A DNA stretch of 64,000 nt from Rhynochetos jubatus (taxonomy: Eukaryota; Chordata; Aves; Eurypygiformes; Rhynochetidae): the NCBI GenBank assembly GCA_027574665.1, contig CM050657.1:21182700-21246699 (forward strand), read 5' to 3'. A model generated the notes under the pieces. It searched no databases. It saw only the letters and a program-made list of their open reading frames with translations, and was not told the origin of the DNA. The position numbers and the translations under genes were made by a program. The stretch's first letter is position 1. Each line of letters begins with the position of its first letter. Of this stretch, positions 22,701-51,523 are shown in pieces.

Positions 22701-23776
22701 ACCACCAGCCGAAAGGGCAGTTTCCTGCTGTGCCGCCCCTCGGCCCCCCAGAGAAAGCCCCTCTCCCTCGCGGTGTAACAGCGCTGGCTGCAGGGGCAGG
22801 ACTCAGTGGTTGAACGTTCCTGTGGCACCCGGCCCCAGGTAGCGGAGGGGAAACACCCCTCAGCCTTACCCACGCTCGTGTCACCTTCCCGAGGGGGAAA
22901 CAGGAAGTCGCAGGGAAGCTTGGGCAGAAGTGCAAGAGACAGCACGCAGGAGGGGGCACTGACAGCATTTAGGGCCAGTCCCTACCCTGGAAACCATCAC
23001 CTTCACCCACGTCACGACCCCGGTTTGCCCTCGTGGGCGGGCAGGGGGACGCACGCTGGCTTTGCAGCATCGCACCTCCAGCTGAGGAGCTGCTGTTCGG
23101 GGCGCCTTGGTCTGTGCCGAAGCGTCGTTCCAGCACCCGTGACGCCGCGTTGCAGGCTGCTCGGGTTCGCCTAACGGTTTGTCTCGTCCTGACCACAGGA
23201 GACTTTGACAAATACCAAAGAGAATTCAAGGAACAGAAGATCGATGTGGAACGGAGCTGGACTCACCCCCATTACGAGCCCAACGACTACAACAGCGACA
23301 TCGCCCTGCTGTACCTGAGCAGCGCCGTTGTTTTTAACGAGTACGTCATCCCCGTCTGCCTTCCAAGCCCCAACCTCGCCGCCCTGCTCTCCGAGGAGGG
23401 GCGCGTGGGGACCGTCAGCGGCTGGGGTGCAACCCACGACAGAGGCTCCACCCTGCGCTTCCTCATGAAGGTGCGGCTGCCCATCGTGAGCATGGAGACC
23501 TGCCGGCGCTCCACGGACAGGCTCCTGACCGACAACATGTTCTGCGCCGGCTACGACACGGAAGCTGCGGACGCCTGCAAAGGGGACAGCGGTGGCCCTT
23601 TCACCGTGTCCTACCACAACACGTGGTTTCTCCTGGGGATTGTGAGCTGGGGCGAGGGCTGTGCTGAAAAAGGAAAATACGGTGTGTACACGAGAGTATC
23701 CAACTACATGCCCTGGATCAAAGAAGTTGTTGAAAGTATAGCTGATTCAGAAAACTTTACCATTAACTTCTCTTAA
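16701..23776 (+). CDS. Second Gla-domain coagulation serine protease, factor VII/X-like, with long activation peptide (8 coding exons)
   Basis: This is a predicted secreted vitamin K-dependent zymogen of 604 residues. Coding exons are 16701-16776, 18122-18282, 19124-19148, 19271-19384, 20432-20566, 20811-21418, 22306-22423 and 23199-23776, with the same phases as PROC. Order: signal peptide, propeptide ending RKR at 42, Gla domain from Ala43, aromatic stack, EGF1, EGF2, activation region 176-358, trypsin domain from Ile359. The triad is His400, Asp446 and Ser543, with S1 Asp537. Two features favour F7/F10 over F9 or PROC: the [12 protein letters not shown] cysteine pair, and for F7, Lys540 at the 192 position. 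NMFCAGYDT recalls F10. Exon 6 is 608 nt and encodes a repeat-rich, sequon-rich activation peptide. The true F7 and F10 map elsewhere in birds, so I regard this as a distinct paralogue and give no symbol. No break is visible, so it is probably functional. Confidence 0.88.
18122..18282 (+). CDS. Gla-protease paralogue exon: propeptide and Gla domain
   Basis: The exon is 161 nt, phase 1 to 0. The propeptide keeps Phe at -16 and Ala at -10 and ends RVRKR. The Gla domain has ten Glu residues and the [14 protein letters not shown] core with Cys17 and Cys22. Confidence 0.92.
19124..19148 (+). CDS. Gla-protease paralogue 25-nt micro-exon
   Basis: The exon encodes MEFWFSYK, the aromatic stack helix. 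Its 25-nt size and phases match PROC, with acceptor TTGCAG and donor GTAGGT. Confidence 0.9.
19271..19384 (+). CDS. Gla-protease paralogue exon: EGF-like domain 1 without the calcium motif
   Basis: The exon is 114 nt, phase 1 to 1, with six cysteines. The usual Asp-x-Asp/Asn-Gln start before the first Cys is replaced by GLNPC, and the beta-hydroxylation Asp/Asn is absent ([12 protein letters not shown]), so calcium binding is probably lost. Confidence 0.9.
20432..20566 (+). CDS. Gla-protease paralogue exon: EGF-like domain 2
   Basis: The exon is 135 nt, phase 1 to 1. Its six cysteines fall in the expected EGF2 order ([19 protein letters not shown]). Confidence 0.9.
20811..21418 (+). CDS. Gla-protease paralogue exon 6: expanded activation peptide
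   Basis: The exon is 608 nt, phase 1 to 0, over five times the matching PROC exon. It runs from FPCG (Cys175, interchain bond) through 183 residues of Ala/Glu/Gln/Thr-rich sequence to the activation bond Arg358-Ile359 and the start of the protease domain. N-glycosylation sequons are at Asn209, Asn259, Asn313 and Asn333. Reading-frame integrity across 608 nt and correct splice phases argue it is coding. Confidence 0.85.
20921..21304 (+). repeat. Degenerate tandem repeats in the activation peptide
   Basis: Three clear copies ([11 protein letters not shown]...[15 protein letters not shown]...[16 protein letters not shown]...SAAGQ) start 50 and 54 residues apart. Weaker half-copies between them ([22 protein letters not shown]) suggest an underlying unit of about 25 residues, or 75-80 bp. 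The strong copies each place a sequon at their start. Confidence 0.7.
22306..22423 (+). CDS. Gla-protease paralogue exon: catalytic His
   Basis: The exon is 118 nt, phase 0 to 1, encoding [19 protein letters not shown] with catalytic His400. Confidence 0.92.
23199..23776 (+). CDS. Gla-protease paralogue last exon: catalytic Asp and Ser
   Basis: It encodes NSDIALL (Asp446), [10 protein letters not shown] (S1 Asp537, Lys540, Ser543), SWGEGC and a C-terminal tail with a further sequon NFT at Asn598. The stop is TAA 23774-23776. Confidence 0.93.
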
Positions 23777-23937
23777 TACCACCTTTAAGCACAGGCCAAT
23801 TCCAGTGTTTCCCTCTGACATGCTGCGGTTCCTGTCCTTAATGGTGTCAAACCACACTGACCTAGAAATTCGGAGTCCGTTTACCACAAAAGGTGAAATT
23901 GCTCACTCAAGTCTTCCTGAGTGGAATACTTGTGTAG

Positions 23938-23943
23938 AATAAA
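23938..23943 (+). terminator. Polyadenylation signal AATAAA of the Gla-protease paralogue
   Basis: A canonical AATAAA lies about 160 nt after the stop codon, giving a short 3'UTR. Confidence 0.65.
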
Positions 23944-25216
23944 GAACTAGCCTGCAAATAACAAGGCAGTAAGGAAGTCCCTCTCTTGCAGTACATTCCG
24001 AGTTACAAGTGGGGAAACCCACCCAAACCCTCGGAACTCGGCACGCTGAGCACACATACCTGAGGTCGGTTGCGGTGCCGTAGCACACCTGGCCGGCGTA
24101 GGTGAAGCCGTCTCCAGCAGAACCCCTTCGGCAGGCTCCATCCAGCGCAGGCTCCAGGTTCGTGTCCCAGCACACAGCTCTCTTTTCCCGCCAGTCCCCT
24201 TCGGTCTCACAGCAGCGTATTTAAAGCGGGACCATCCAGGTACCTGCATCCCCACCACCACCAGATGCCAGCGCTACAAAGTGCCTCTGGGCTCGGCCCC
24301 CAGCACCTCCATCCCTGCAGTGACAGAACAATGGGCTGTGCTCCTCCGGAATGACAGCGACCTCCTTAGGGAATCCCAGCTATCCAGGCAAGGAGAATCC
24401 TCCCGGAGGCAGGCTCAGCAGGCACAGTCCACGGCAGAGGCATGAAGTGTTGCTCTGCTGTCTTTCTGTACCCAGTGACGCAGCCAGAGCAGCATTATCC
24501 CCCCGACACAGAGATCGGAACCTCCTTAGCACCAGTAAGAGAAACCGTCGGGAAAGCCACTCGTGGGCTGCAGAGTGACACCCAGCTGAGCTACCCACGC
24601 CAAGGCAAAGCACCGACCGGGCTTCCACCTCCACCAGATGCAGTCGCAGTGTCAAACCCAGCAGCAAAGGCTCCACGCAGCCGAGACGCGTGCTGCGCAA
24701 AGCACCCAGAAAAGCAGCGTCCGGCAACCTGATAGCCAGTCTGCTCCGAGCAGCCTCACTAACCCCGATCCCGGAGTCTGCCCTACGCCAAAAATAACCT
24801 GGCACCCCTCACAGAACCGCCCCTCAGCTGCAGCCCTGCGCTCTCCAGCCACCGCTGGAGCCCTGGCCCGTCGCATGGAGGCTCAGTAGGAGTGAACACG
24901 GCTCTGACTTACATGGAGCAGCTTGGGTGGAAGCTGCTGGAATTTTTAGGAGTTGTTCTGCCGCTGTTCAACTTTACAGCATGCTTTCATGAAAAACTAC
25001 GTCCTCTGAGTGGAAGATGGTCAGTATTTCTAGTCAAAACCAATGCCAGTCGATCTCCAAAGACAGAACATCCCATTAATAAAGCACCGACTAAAGAGGA
25101 ACGGGCAGCGGGGAACAGCAGACCAACCGCCAGCAGCTTTTCCGCATACCGGGGGGGTGCGCACAGACGTCCTCTTGAGCGATCGTCAGCCAGCCCCCCG
25201 AAAAAACAGAAGCTGG
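23944..25216. other. Spacer between convergent 3' ends
   Basis: It separates the plus-strand protease from minus-strand IWS1. The sequence is GC-rich with open frames on both strands but no family I recognise. Confidence 0.5.
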
Positions 25217-25222
25217 TTTATT
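25217..25222 (-). terminator. IWS1: IWS1 distal polyadenylation signal AATAAA
   Basis: TTTATT on the plus strand reads AATAAA on the minus strand, about 240 nt after the distal stop. Confidence 0.55.
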
Positions 25223-25462
25223 GTCTAAAGAAGTGTTGCAATACACAAATACGTGATCTGTACAAAGGACACAGTAGAGCAGGTTTAAATACAATCAGGA
25301 AGTCCCCATATTCACAGTCCTCGGACAACATCTCATACCGGAACCTGACCCAACCAACTGATCCACTAAAAAAAACCAACCAAGTTAAAAAACGTGAAGG
25401 TCTCCCAAGAGTCTGTGGGTGCATTGTCTTACAGCAGAGATCACGGGGCCTTCTGCCAAGGG

Positions 25463-42383
<16,921 letters not shown>

Positions 42384-42650
42384 GGCGGACCGCCCGCCCC
42401 GCCTCCCCCTGCGGGCTGGCGGCGGGGCGAAGCCCCCAGCGCAGCGCTCGCCGCTAGGGCCCGCCGCCTCCGGACGCCGCCGGCAGCACCCGCCTCACGC
42501 AGGCCCAAGATGGCGCCTCCCCTCCCAACGGCCGGCAACAGCCTCTGCGCATGCGCTAACAACAACCGCCCCTTCCCTCCCCCTAGCGTGGGGGGGTGGA
42601 TCTCGCGAGGCTTCTTGGGGGCGGCCGCCAGGGGGCGGATACGTCACCAC
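42384..42650 (-). promoter_or_regulatory. IWS1: IWS1 CpG-island promoter with YY1, NRF1, ZBTB33, CTCF and CRE-like sites
   Basis: GC-rich, CpG-dense DNA just upstream of the IWS1 start. It holds AAGATGGCGCC (YY1-like) at 42507-42517, the palindrome TGCGCATGCGC (NRF1) at 42546-42556, TCTCGCGAG (ZBTB33-like) at 42601-42609, CCGCCAGGGGGCGG (CTCF-like) at 42625-42638 and TACGTCAC (CRE-like) at 42640-42647. No TATA box is evident. This set is typical of housekeeping promoters and fits a ubiquitous elongation factor. Confidence 0.75.
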
Positions 42651-45600
42651 GCATTGCCCCGCCCGGCCGTGGGGCCGCAGGGAGGGCGCGGGTGGGGGTA
42701 GCGGGTGGCGCTGGTATGGCCGGGCTGCTGGGCGGCAGCGCGCCACAGCCCGCGTTTGTTCTGCTCGTCCGAAGCACTGGGTTTGCGTTCTCTCCTAGGA
42801 AGTGCTCTGCTTTTAGCTTGATAACTGACGTGCCGGGGAAGCGGAAGGAGCCTCTGAGAAAGAAAGGCTATTTCGGGCCCTTCCGCCAGCATGGGAAATG
42901 AACGGCTGTACGGAAGTGTGCAGTGGTTGTTATTTTAATACGGGGGCTTCCTCGCAGGAGCCGTGTGGGCACTGCCGAGACACTAAACCCCAGGAAACAC
43001 TAAGTGACAGCTCAGACTCCCAGCCCACAGCCACGCGAGAGTTACCCCGTATCGCCCCGCGGCCGGTCCCAGGCGCATCCCGTAAAAATGCGCCCAGCAC
43101 CGGTAACGGATGGGGGCCAGACGTTTCATCTGCTGCCTTGAACGGACAAGGTGTTGCCATCTAAGGAACAGGGGACTTCGTCTGCTCCCTGCAGATCCGG
43201 TGAGCGAGAACCGACGGGAACCTCTACGAGAAGGCAGCAGAGCACAACCGGAGTTCAGGCGCAGGCACACGCAGGCTTGGGCGCCGCGAGGGGAGCCACC
43301 GGATTTCATGGTGCTGCTGGCCGAGGGGCCCGGAGGCTAGCCGTGGAAAATGAGGACTCATCTTAATGAATCTAGGTCTGAGTGTCTTAGCTGAAGCTGC
43401 GGTTCAATCTAGTTCATGTGTGGGTGGTTCCTCCCGATTTAGCCTTCAGAGTCAACTGAAAGTTAGCCCTGAACTGCCCTGTAACTGCTGACTTCCGGAG
43501 TAAACACAGGGGCAGAACAATCCCGGTCTTTTTCAGGAATCGTTGTGTTCGGTTTTAGTAACCTCCATCCTCTGAGCGGTTGCATTATTCAGTTATTTGG
43601 CACGCCTACGACATGTCGGTAGAGGATTACTGGGGACGACCCCTGCCATTGATCTGTCATTTTCAGGTGGAAAGCCTAATAAATGCTGGGCTCCTGCCTC
43701 CCTCCTTCTTCCGTGGCAAACAAACCATCTTCATTTTCTAAGAGGGCACAGGTTAATGCGTGACAAATAGAAAACTGTTGGGGTTTATTTGGGATATTTC
43801 TAAGCAACACTGATTTTTATAATCCTACACGCTACACTCTTCTTCAGGGACATAAAAATGTACTAAGTTGAGAGGTGTAGGCAAAATGAGTCATTCTTTC
43901 TTCTGTGCTAGAGGTACTTGAGCAGGGATGGCAGGGAGGTTAAGCCATTATTAACTAACACGCTCCAGCAGCAAGCACAGTTACAATGCAGGGAGTTCAA
44001 TGTTCCATGTTAAATACAGCTGAACCCTCTGAACTGAGTCATTACTCAACATTTTCTACCGTGTTTCACTTAGGAGAAATTGGCAGTGAAGTCAGATGTT
44101 TCTTGGATACATCCTCTATGCTTAGCAAAAAGGAAGAAAACCCTTACTTTTTTCCCTGAAAGCAGCATATGTAAAATATATAGGTCTCTTTGTCTACAGC
44201 TCTATAGGTCTTTTCCAGACAGCCCCAAACGTCCCTCGGTGATCCTCAGGACCGTGCTCTAAATGGTATCACATCCTTTTTTCCTGCTCCTATATGACCC
44301 TTACTGCTTTTAGCTCTTTGCACTGTGTGGTTTCATTTGGATCTTTTCCGGAAGGAGCAGGCACATGAGTCAGTAGGTGATGGGAGGCTCCTGTTGTTCC
44401 ACTCATCTGTCTCCCATAAAGGAATTTAATGGCTTTGTACAACTGACTCAATAGAAGGCAATATGATAACTTTATGGTAACTCATTACCTCACAACAAAT
44501 AAAGTTCTCTGCAGACGAAGCACTGAGGTAGGAAATAACAAGGTGGGAGTAACAGAATGGGGAAATATAAATAGAAACTAACAACAACAACAAAAGATTG
44601 AATAATGTGTGCCAAGGTACCTGGAAACCGTACCAGGGTGCCTAGAAAACACAGAAGTCTATCAATCACATACTCAAGTTCCAAGCAGGATGGGAGTATG
44701 ATGGTAGCCTTCCTTGGAAATCAGTCATCTATAAATATGCGGTGTTCTGCAGTGGTGGCAAGCCACTGTCCCAAGTGCCAGCTGCACTGATGAAAGAATA
44801 GGGAATTGCTGCATTTACTGAAAGTGGGAGGAGGCGTAGAGGTTTCTTCCTAACAGTCATGAATTCCCATCTTTCTGAAACAAAACCTCGCAGCCCCAAG
44901 CCTGGCGTGGTGACATCCCACGTGCACCACGCAGCAGACGCTGCACTGTAAGCAACTTCACCTCAGCAATGCTGAATAATTGGCACCAGTTCTGACAGCT
45001 ATTCTGCAGGTAACGTGTGCGTGCGCGTTAGCGCGCACGCTCGCGTGCACGTCTCTGTCCCTCATGAGCCAGAACTTGGCACTTACCGGCCTATAATATA
45101 CCTTGTAATACCATCTTGGCTGCATCCCAAAAGGAAGGATGGAGTGACACACAGACCATAATGGGATTGCACAGTGGGGGAGAATGACCTGCCTTCTAGC
45201 AAGCAGAGTAAGCAGTGCCCACTTGGCGTGTGTGAAGGTGTGTAATGACACAGATCCCAGAGCCCCACCAGTCTGTCTCTCTGTACAACATCATGAACTG
45301 GCTGGAATGAAATAAACCTTTCCCTGAGGGACAGAATGCTCAAGACAACCAAGGGATGCACTTGGAAATCCTTTACTGGTATGTACTTCTTCTTTAGTTT
45401 GCTTTGTTCCCTGCAGTACGCCTTTCAGAGTTAACAGACACCAGTGACTTAAAGCTACAAATCTGCTTAGAGGAAGGGAGGGAGGTTAGTGTAGGCAGGA
45501 GGGCTTCTGAATGAACAGTTTAAATTGCAAATTGTTATGTCCAATCCACCTCCTTTCAGAAACCTCAGAAAAAAAACCCTAGTCTAACATAAAATGATGC

Positions 45601-48600
45601 TTGGCCTCTAGGACTCAGCGATGCAGAAATGACAGGGCCACTTTGATTTAACTGGAGAGGAAATGTGAGAGGTAGTGCTATGTGCAAATTAAACCCTTTG
45701 ATCCTGACGTCAATCTCTTAATTAGGAAGCTGCCAGGAAGAGGCAGTTTTGTTAACCCATGTCTATCTGGACAGACCTACTGCTCTGAACACCAGCAGGA
45801 TTGAATTCACCAGGGATTATCCAATTTTAATTTGTTACATTTCTCAGTCCATTATTCGTCAGCATAGACCATACCACAGATTACCCTTAATTACAACTAC
45901 AAATGTGTCTGTGCCCTGCACAGTCCCTCACCAAACTCTGTCTTCAGCAGCAGAGTTCTCACTCCTGGCAGCTGGTGTCTTTCCCCATTTGCACAGCTCA
46001 GTGACTTCCCAAACCTGAGCTCCCCCATTCACTCACAGGCACTTCTGTGAAGAAGCCTTTAGCAAGCCGCCTGCTCATCTCTCATTAGGTACATGTGCTT
46101 TACAAAGCATCTAGGCTGCTCCTGCTTGCTATATCATCTCTGCTTCAGCTTATGTTTTCTGGCTCCTGAGTCTAGACTTAACTGTGGAAATCCATCTCCC
46201 TTCCAATATGTATTTCAGCCAGTCAATGAGTTGTGCTTTTCTTTCAGACCACCTTAGCTCCCTATGTTTCCATCTCATACAGTTTATATACTGTACTACG
46301 ACAGAAATACTGCACTTCTGCCTGAAACAGCAGCCTCACTGTGTCTTGGTCACAAGTGTTAAAAATGCATATATTTTTAGACTTAGATTCTCTGCCCCCA
46401 AACATGCTCCATTTGGAATTTCAGTAGGTGTGTTTCATTTGCTGAATAAATATGCATTGCACTTTTTCCCCTGCCGTCTAATTACATGAAAAGCTTTGGG
46501 TTTAGGTATATTCCTACATATAAGGAATGTACGTTATTTGCCAATATTTGACCTTGATCTAATAAAGTCAGTACTGAAAATTTTGTTTATCACATACTGC
46601 ATATAGACTTCTTCTAAAAATGGTTGTAGCAGAAATAAAAGTCTGCTAAAAACTACTTTGAGATAAAATCCTTGAGTAAGAATGATTTGCACAGTTAGTT
46701 AGAAACTTAAAGCAAGCTCTCCTCTCTGCCTTGTGTATTCCTGCTTCTCTCTAAAAGACTCCAAGCCCTGAAGGGCCTTTCCTCTATTTCTGCACCTGGA
46801 TCTTCATTTCTGCTATAAAACTTAAACAAGAACCTCAGATAAGGAGGCTAGTATTAAAACACAAATATGTAGTGATGTGGATAAACACCCATTTACTCCC
46901 ACCTGTTTATTGCTATGCTTGAATGCTTACCTGTGATTCAGGTACGGCAGGAGTCCCGGGAATCTATCTCCAGCACAGAGGCTTTTTGTTGTCTTTCCCA
47001 TCATACAGCGGAGCTACGCTGAACCTAGAAAATAAGAATTAAGGTATTAGGAATACTGGCACATATTCACAGTTATTGCACATTTTCATTTGCATGTTTA
47101 ATAAAGGGCAGAGGGACTAGTGCACAGCGAGACAAGCCACCTGCTGCCTACGCTGTGCTGGGGGAAGGTTATACAGCTGGGTTAAGGTAAATGGAAAGAG
47201 TCTCATCCTTGCTCTTTGGGCTCACCATTAGGGTTGAAATGTGCCTGACTCTTGGGTCCTTGCCCTGGCTGGAGAAACCGTGTATCTGCCTCTCTGCAGG
47301 TATACGACACTTCTGTAGCATACATCACATCCAGTGCTGGAGTTTAACAGGATCTGCAAGAAGGACACAGGATTACGTGAGAGTACATGCGGAACAACCA
47401 GAAAGAGAGAGGCTCCTGGCCATCCTGTTCTAATTTGGAAAGAGAGACGTGGACAGATAGGGAGGTAACATGCACCTAGATGCTGGAACACAGGGACAGA
47501 ATTTTTGTTTGGAGATAAATTAATGATAACAAACCCAGGAAGTTTTGTCCCTTTATAAGTGAGCGTGTATCTCAATTTCCATTAAGTGTCATGAGTTTAT
47601 TTAGCTTTGAGCTCTAGGTACTGTGAAACACAGTCCTCAAAGGGCATAGACTGATGGGCATTGCAAAAAGAGCTGTGCAAAACCAAGGGGAGAGATGAGG
47701 GCCTGATTTTCCCCTCATCTAACAGGGTGACTCCAAGAGAACCCCAGGGAAGTCAGTGGTGTTGGAGCAGCAGAAGACCAGATGCTAAAGGGTTTTCTTC
47801 TGGGAGTTCTTTCCAGAAATCTGAAAGGATTCAGGCACAGTGGAGAGGTGAAGTTTAAGGTTCACTCAGGCAAAAATTGGCCTTCCTGCTTACTGGAACA
47901 CCTGACTTGGAAATGACATATATGCTGAACTGGGAGCAAAGTCCTGTAATAAATAACCGTGCTTCAGTCATTTCCTCCTTTGTGCAGCAGAGAACTGGCA
48001 CTTGGTGAGGATCTCTTAATGGAACCAGTGCCAGTTTCACCTTCCCTTTGCTTCTTAATCCTATGCTTGTGAAAAAGAAGGAACTAAGCTGCAGAAGCCA
48101 GACAGTGAAGATTTCTTCTGGAGAGGTAATTTTCCATCTTGTGGGGTACAGTTTGGTTTATGGTGCTCATTACTTTGTGAAAAAGCAACAGGGAGAGCTG
48201 GGTGTTGCCAGAAAGCAGCTATTCAAGCAGGTGGGGGATTGGCCACTTAAGGCCACTGGGAACAAGCATTTTAAATGTCAAAAATCTGTATCCCAGGGTC
48301 TCCTCCACACATGTCCATTCTTGGCTGCTATCAGCCTGGATCCAGAGCTAGCTACACGTTTGATGTGTTGCAGTATGGCCACGCTTTGTGCTTGCATGTA
48401 CCACTCCCTCTTAGTTCTGGGTAGACATTCCTGCTCAGTTGCAGTATTCTGGTCTGTGGTGCAGGTGAAAGGGTCTGTCAGTTGTGAGTCACCCACTGTG
48501 TGGCTGACCGTGGCCCATCTTCTATACCACCTTGCATCGCTCGTAGTAACAGGTCATCACGCTGTTGAAGTTAATACGTAGATCCAGTTCCTGAGTCCTG

Positions 48601-51480
48601 TGTAAGAACGTGAGGGTTCTGCCGTAAGAATAACTGATCATGGAAGACAGAAGTTCCTTCTTGAGAGAGTGTGAACAAAACAAGAGAAAAATCCAGGCAG
48701 CCAGGAGGAATGCATGCATGTGGCATTGCTAAATTTTTGTACATGTCATGTGACAAAATTAAGAATTGTCTTAGCCACAGATGAGTTCTGGAGGTTGTCC
48801 TACTCGCACTGGGAAAATCAATTCTTAATAGAGTCAGTAGGTGTTGTGTTGGGGACACAGCCCTTGATGTTTCTCCACATGCCAGCTCTCGTTAAGTGTG
48901 ACATTCCGCTTCTCTTTTTGTTACTGGGTCAGCTACCTGAAAATTGCATTTAAATTTCCTGCTTTAAAATGTGTGTTAGCTTTGGATTTCTACATCAGCA
49001 GTCTTTCATCTCTTGAAGTCTCTATTTCTCTTTCCATTTCACTTCAAGATCACAATACATTTTGTAATTTTGATAACTAGTTATTTTCAGCATATCTTAT
49101 CGTAACTTTGAAGTGGTAATTCTGAGCTTGCTTAGAAGCCCTGTTCAATCCATGCTACCGTATAGCCCCTTACAGCCACAAATACGGCACAAAGATCACG
49201 TAGCTTTTCAAGCACTTCTAGGTTCCATTTTGCTACCCTAATAGCCCTCCTTGTTTGGTTACACATTGGTGTAACCCACAACAGTTACAGTGTCTTGCAT
49301 ACAGGAGTATAATTGCTCTTGCCGTTTAGTCTGAAGAAAAGGGTGTTTATGCAGCCATCGATTTTAAGTAAGACCATAATTTATGGAAGCTATTTATACC
49401 CTCCCAAATACCATAGGTAAAAAAAGTGGGCAGCTATAGGAAAGCAAGTGATAAAATGTGCCCTAATTCTCTCACTGCAATGTTAACACTGCAAGAGGGA
49501 GAAAACAATGGTAACCCTGAACATCACCTTGAGGGTTTTTTAGTGGTAATCTTCATTATTCAAGAGCATGGATTTCCAAAAATAAAGTGGTGACTTGAAA
49601 ACTTTTCTGATAATTTATTTGCAAAGTTCTATACCTCAGAAACTTGTATAGCTCCACCCTAAAATGAAGATAAATCATAAAATTATTTAAATGATTCAGT
49701 CAGAGAAATAATGAAATCTGGATACCTCTCAAAAATATACACCATACATATTACACAGAATTATAGTTATCAAAAACTTTCAACATAAGATTTTAAAGCC
49801 TTTACATGTAGTAGAAAAAAATCTCAAGAATGTCAGTGAAATTATTGTTGAAATATCCCATTAAACACTAATATTAATGATACTGCAAAGTGGGATTATG
49901 ATTATCTGTATAGCACAGGTAGAAAATGGGATTTCCAACTCAGCTGGTTTCTAGTCTTCTTGTTTTGCTCAGACTTTCCAGAGAACCTGTCCAAAAGCAT
50001 AACTTAGGGGCAGAACAAAATAACCTCTCAAAGGCTATAAGAGTACAAGGAATTCAGATCTGAGCATCAGGGTAAAACCAGAACAGGCGTCTCTCTTCAT
50101 GGGGGATGTTCTGGGACATCATGGACTTGCCTGGAATGAGTGCCAAAGATAATTTTCTGGTTCTGTAGTGTCCACTCATCTTGTAAAGTGGTTTCCAAGC
50201 GGTTTGCCGTCAAACAGGAATGTGCAGAAGGGATACAGATGGTGCGGTGTGTCCTCATTGAGCATGAGTTGTGAAATGTGTTTGAGAGAACATTCTAAGA
50301 AAACATCAGTGATAACAGATCATAAAAGGGTAAAAAAATGGCATTAAATTGTGGTCCAAGGTTAGCATTTTATGGAGCATTTTGCTTATTGTGAGCATTT
50401 CATTCTTATTATCAACTCTGAGCTGAGCCTTTTCTCTGGCTGTGCTGGAACAATGGATATAGAGAGAGATCATTTAGAGAAATGGAGGGAGCAGAATGGG
50501 TCACCCAGCTGTGAGAAGTTTGTGAATATGAGGCTGTGGAGACCTGGGCTATTAACTGATGGCTACTGTGCACAGCAGTGACTGAATCACAGGTTACTCA
50601 GCAGCCTTATTGTGCAGGGGTCACTCCAGCTCACAGGAAGAGATAACAGGGAAAAAAAACTGTTTGGAACTCAGGAAACATTTAAAGGGAATTTACCAAA
50701 GAGTCTTTGCCTGTGATTTCCTACACACAGTAAAAGACATACCAGCCTTCCTGGTGTAGCAAGAGTGGGAGCCAGCAAATCACACCTTGTTCTGGAATCA
50801 CTCCCAAAATCCAGCTGCACTAGCCTATGGGACAGGAACTGGCTTCTTAAGACTGGTTCCTTGGTTGTTCCAAGGGTCACAGACTAGCAGCATTACCCCT
50901 GAATCAAGGCACTGGTGTGGGTTTCTAGCCACCAATCTTTTCACTGTTACGTTCTTGACAGTGAGCTCCTAATTTTACTGTGCCTCCCTCCAGTTCCTTC
51001 TTTTCCTTCTTTTCGCCTTCATTGCAACCCTTCCCATTCCAGCCAGGGAAGGTGAACTCTAAACCTCAGTTTCTATATGGTGGTCTGTGAGGGCCTGGGG
51101 GAACTGAGCAGCTCAGGAAAGCATGAATTAAATCTGTGTCACTGGGCTAGCCGCTCACAGGAACGGAACTGCTGGGTCAATGGGCGAGCCAAAGGTAACT
51201 CCATTGTGCATCAAATTACAGTGCATTGTGGGGTCTTTTTATTTGTGAGCCAGACTGGCAGTTCAGCCAATAAATGTGCCTAGCATGTGACTGAGGGAGC
51301 CATTCGGTATGAAAACGTGCAGCGACCTCTTCAGGGTTGAGAGCATCTCCAGGGTTGTGTGGTAGAACGCGGGGCAGACCACCACCCCAGTGCTGCAGGT
51401 TCTTTGCTTTGGGTAGATGGATGCATTGTTTCTTCAGTGCCCTTTTCTGGCCTAATGTTGTGTTCTTCTTGGCACTGCAG
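42651..51480. other. Intergenic region between IWS1 and MYO7B
   Basis: About 8.8 kb lies between the IWS1 promoter and MYO7B. The first few hundred bases remain CpG-rich and might support divergent non-coding transcription. A purine-pyrimidine alternating inverted repeat is at 45013-45052. Open frames such as 48048-48581 show no recognisable similarity. The MYO7B promoter should be near the right end. Confidence 0.5.
45013..45052. repeat. Alternating purine-pyrimidine imperfect palindrome
   Basis: A 40-bp stretch of almost pure GT/GC alternation is arranged as an imperfect inverted repeat around GTTAGC. It could form Z-DNA or a cruciform under supercoiling. No gene is nearby. Confidence 0.7.
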
Positions 51481-51523
51481 GTTACATACAGTGATCTGAA
51501 ACATAATGGTGGTTTTCAGAAAG
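51481..51523 (+). CDS. MYO7B: MYO7B first coding exon
   Basis: The acceptor CACTGCAG ends at 51480, so a non-coding exon upstream is likely. The ATG at 51506 gives MVVFRK, phase 0, before GTAAGT. Confidence 0.75.

Noticed and set aside
42715..42901. ATG-led frame just upstream of IWS1 on the plus strand, suggesting a divergent gene
   Set aside because: No known protein similarity; CpG islands often contain such frames. Divergent non-coding RNA remains possible.
48048..48581. 177-codon plus-strand frame between IWS1 and MYO7B
   Set aside because: No family resemblance, no splice or promoter context, ordinary composition.
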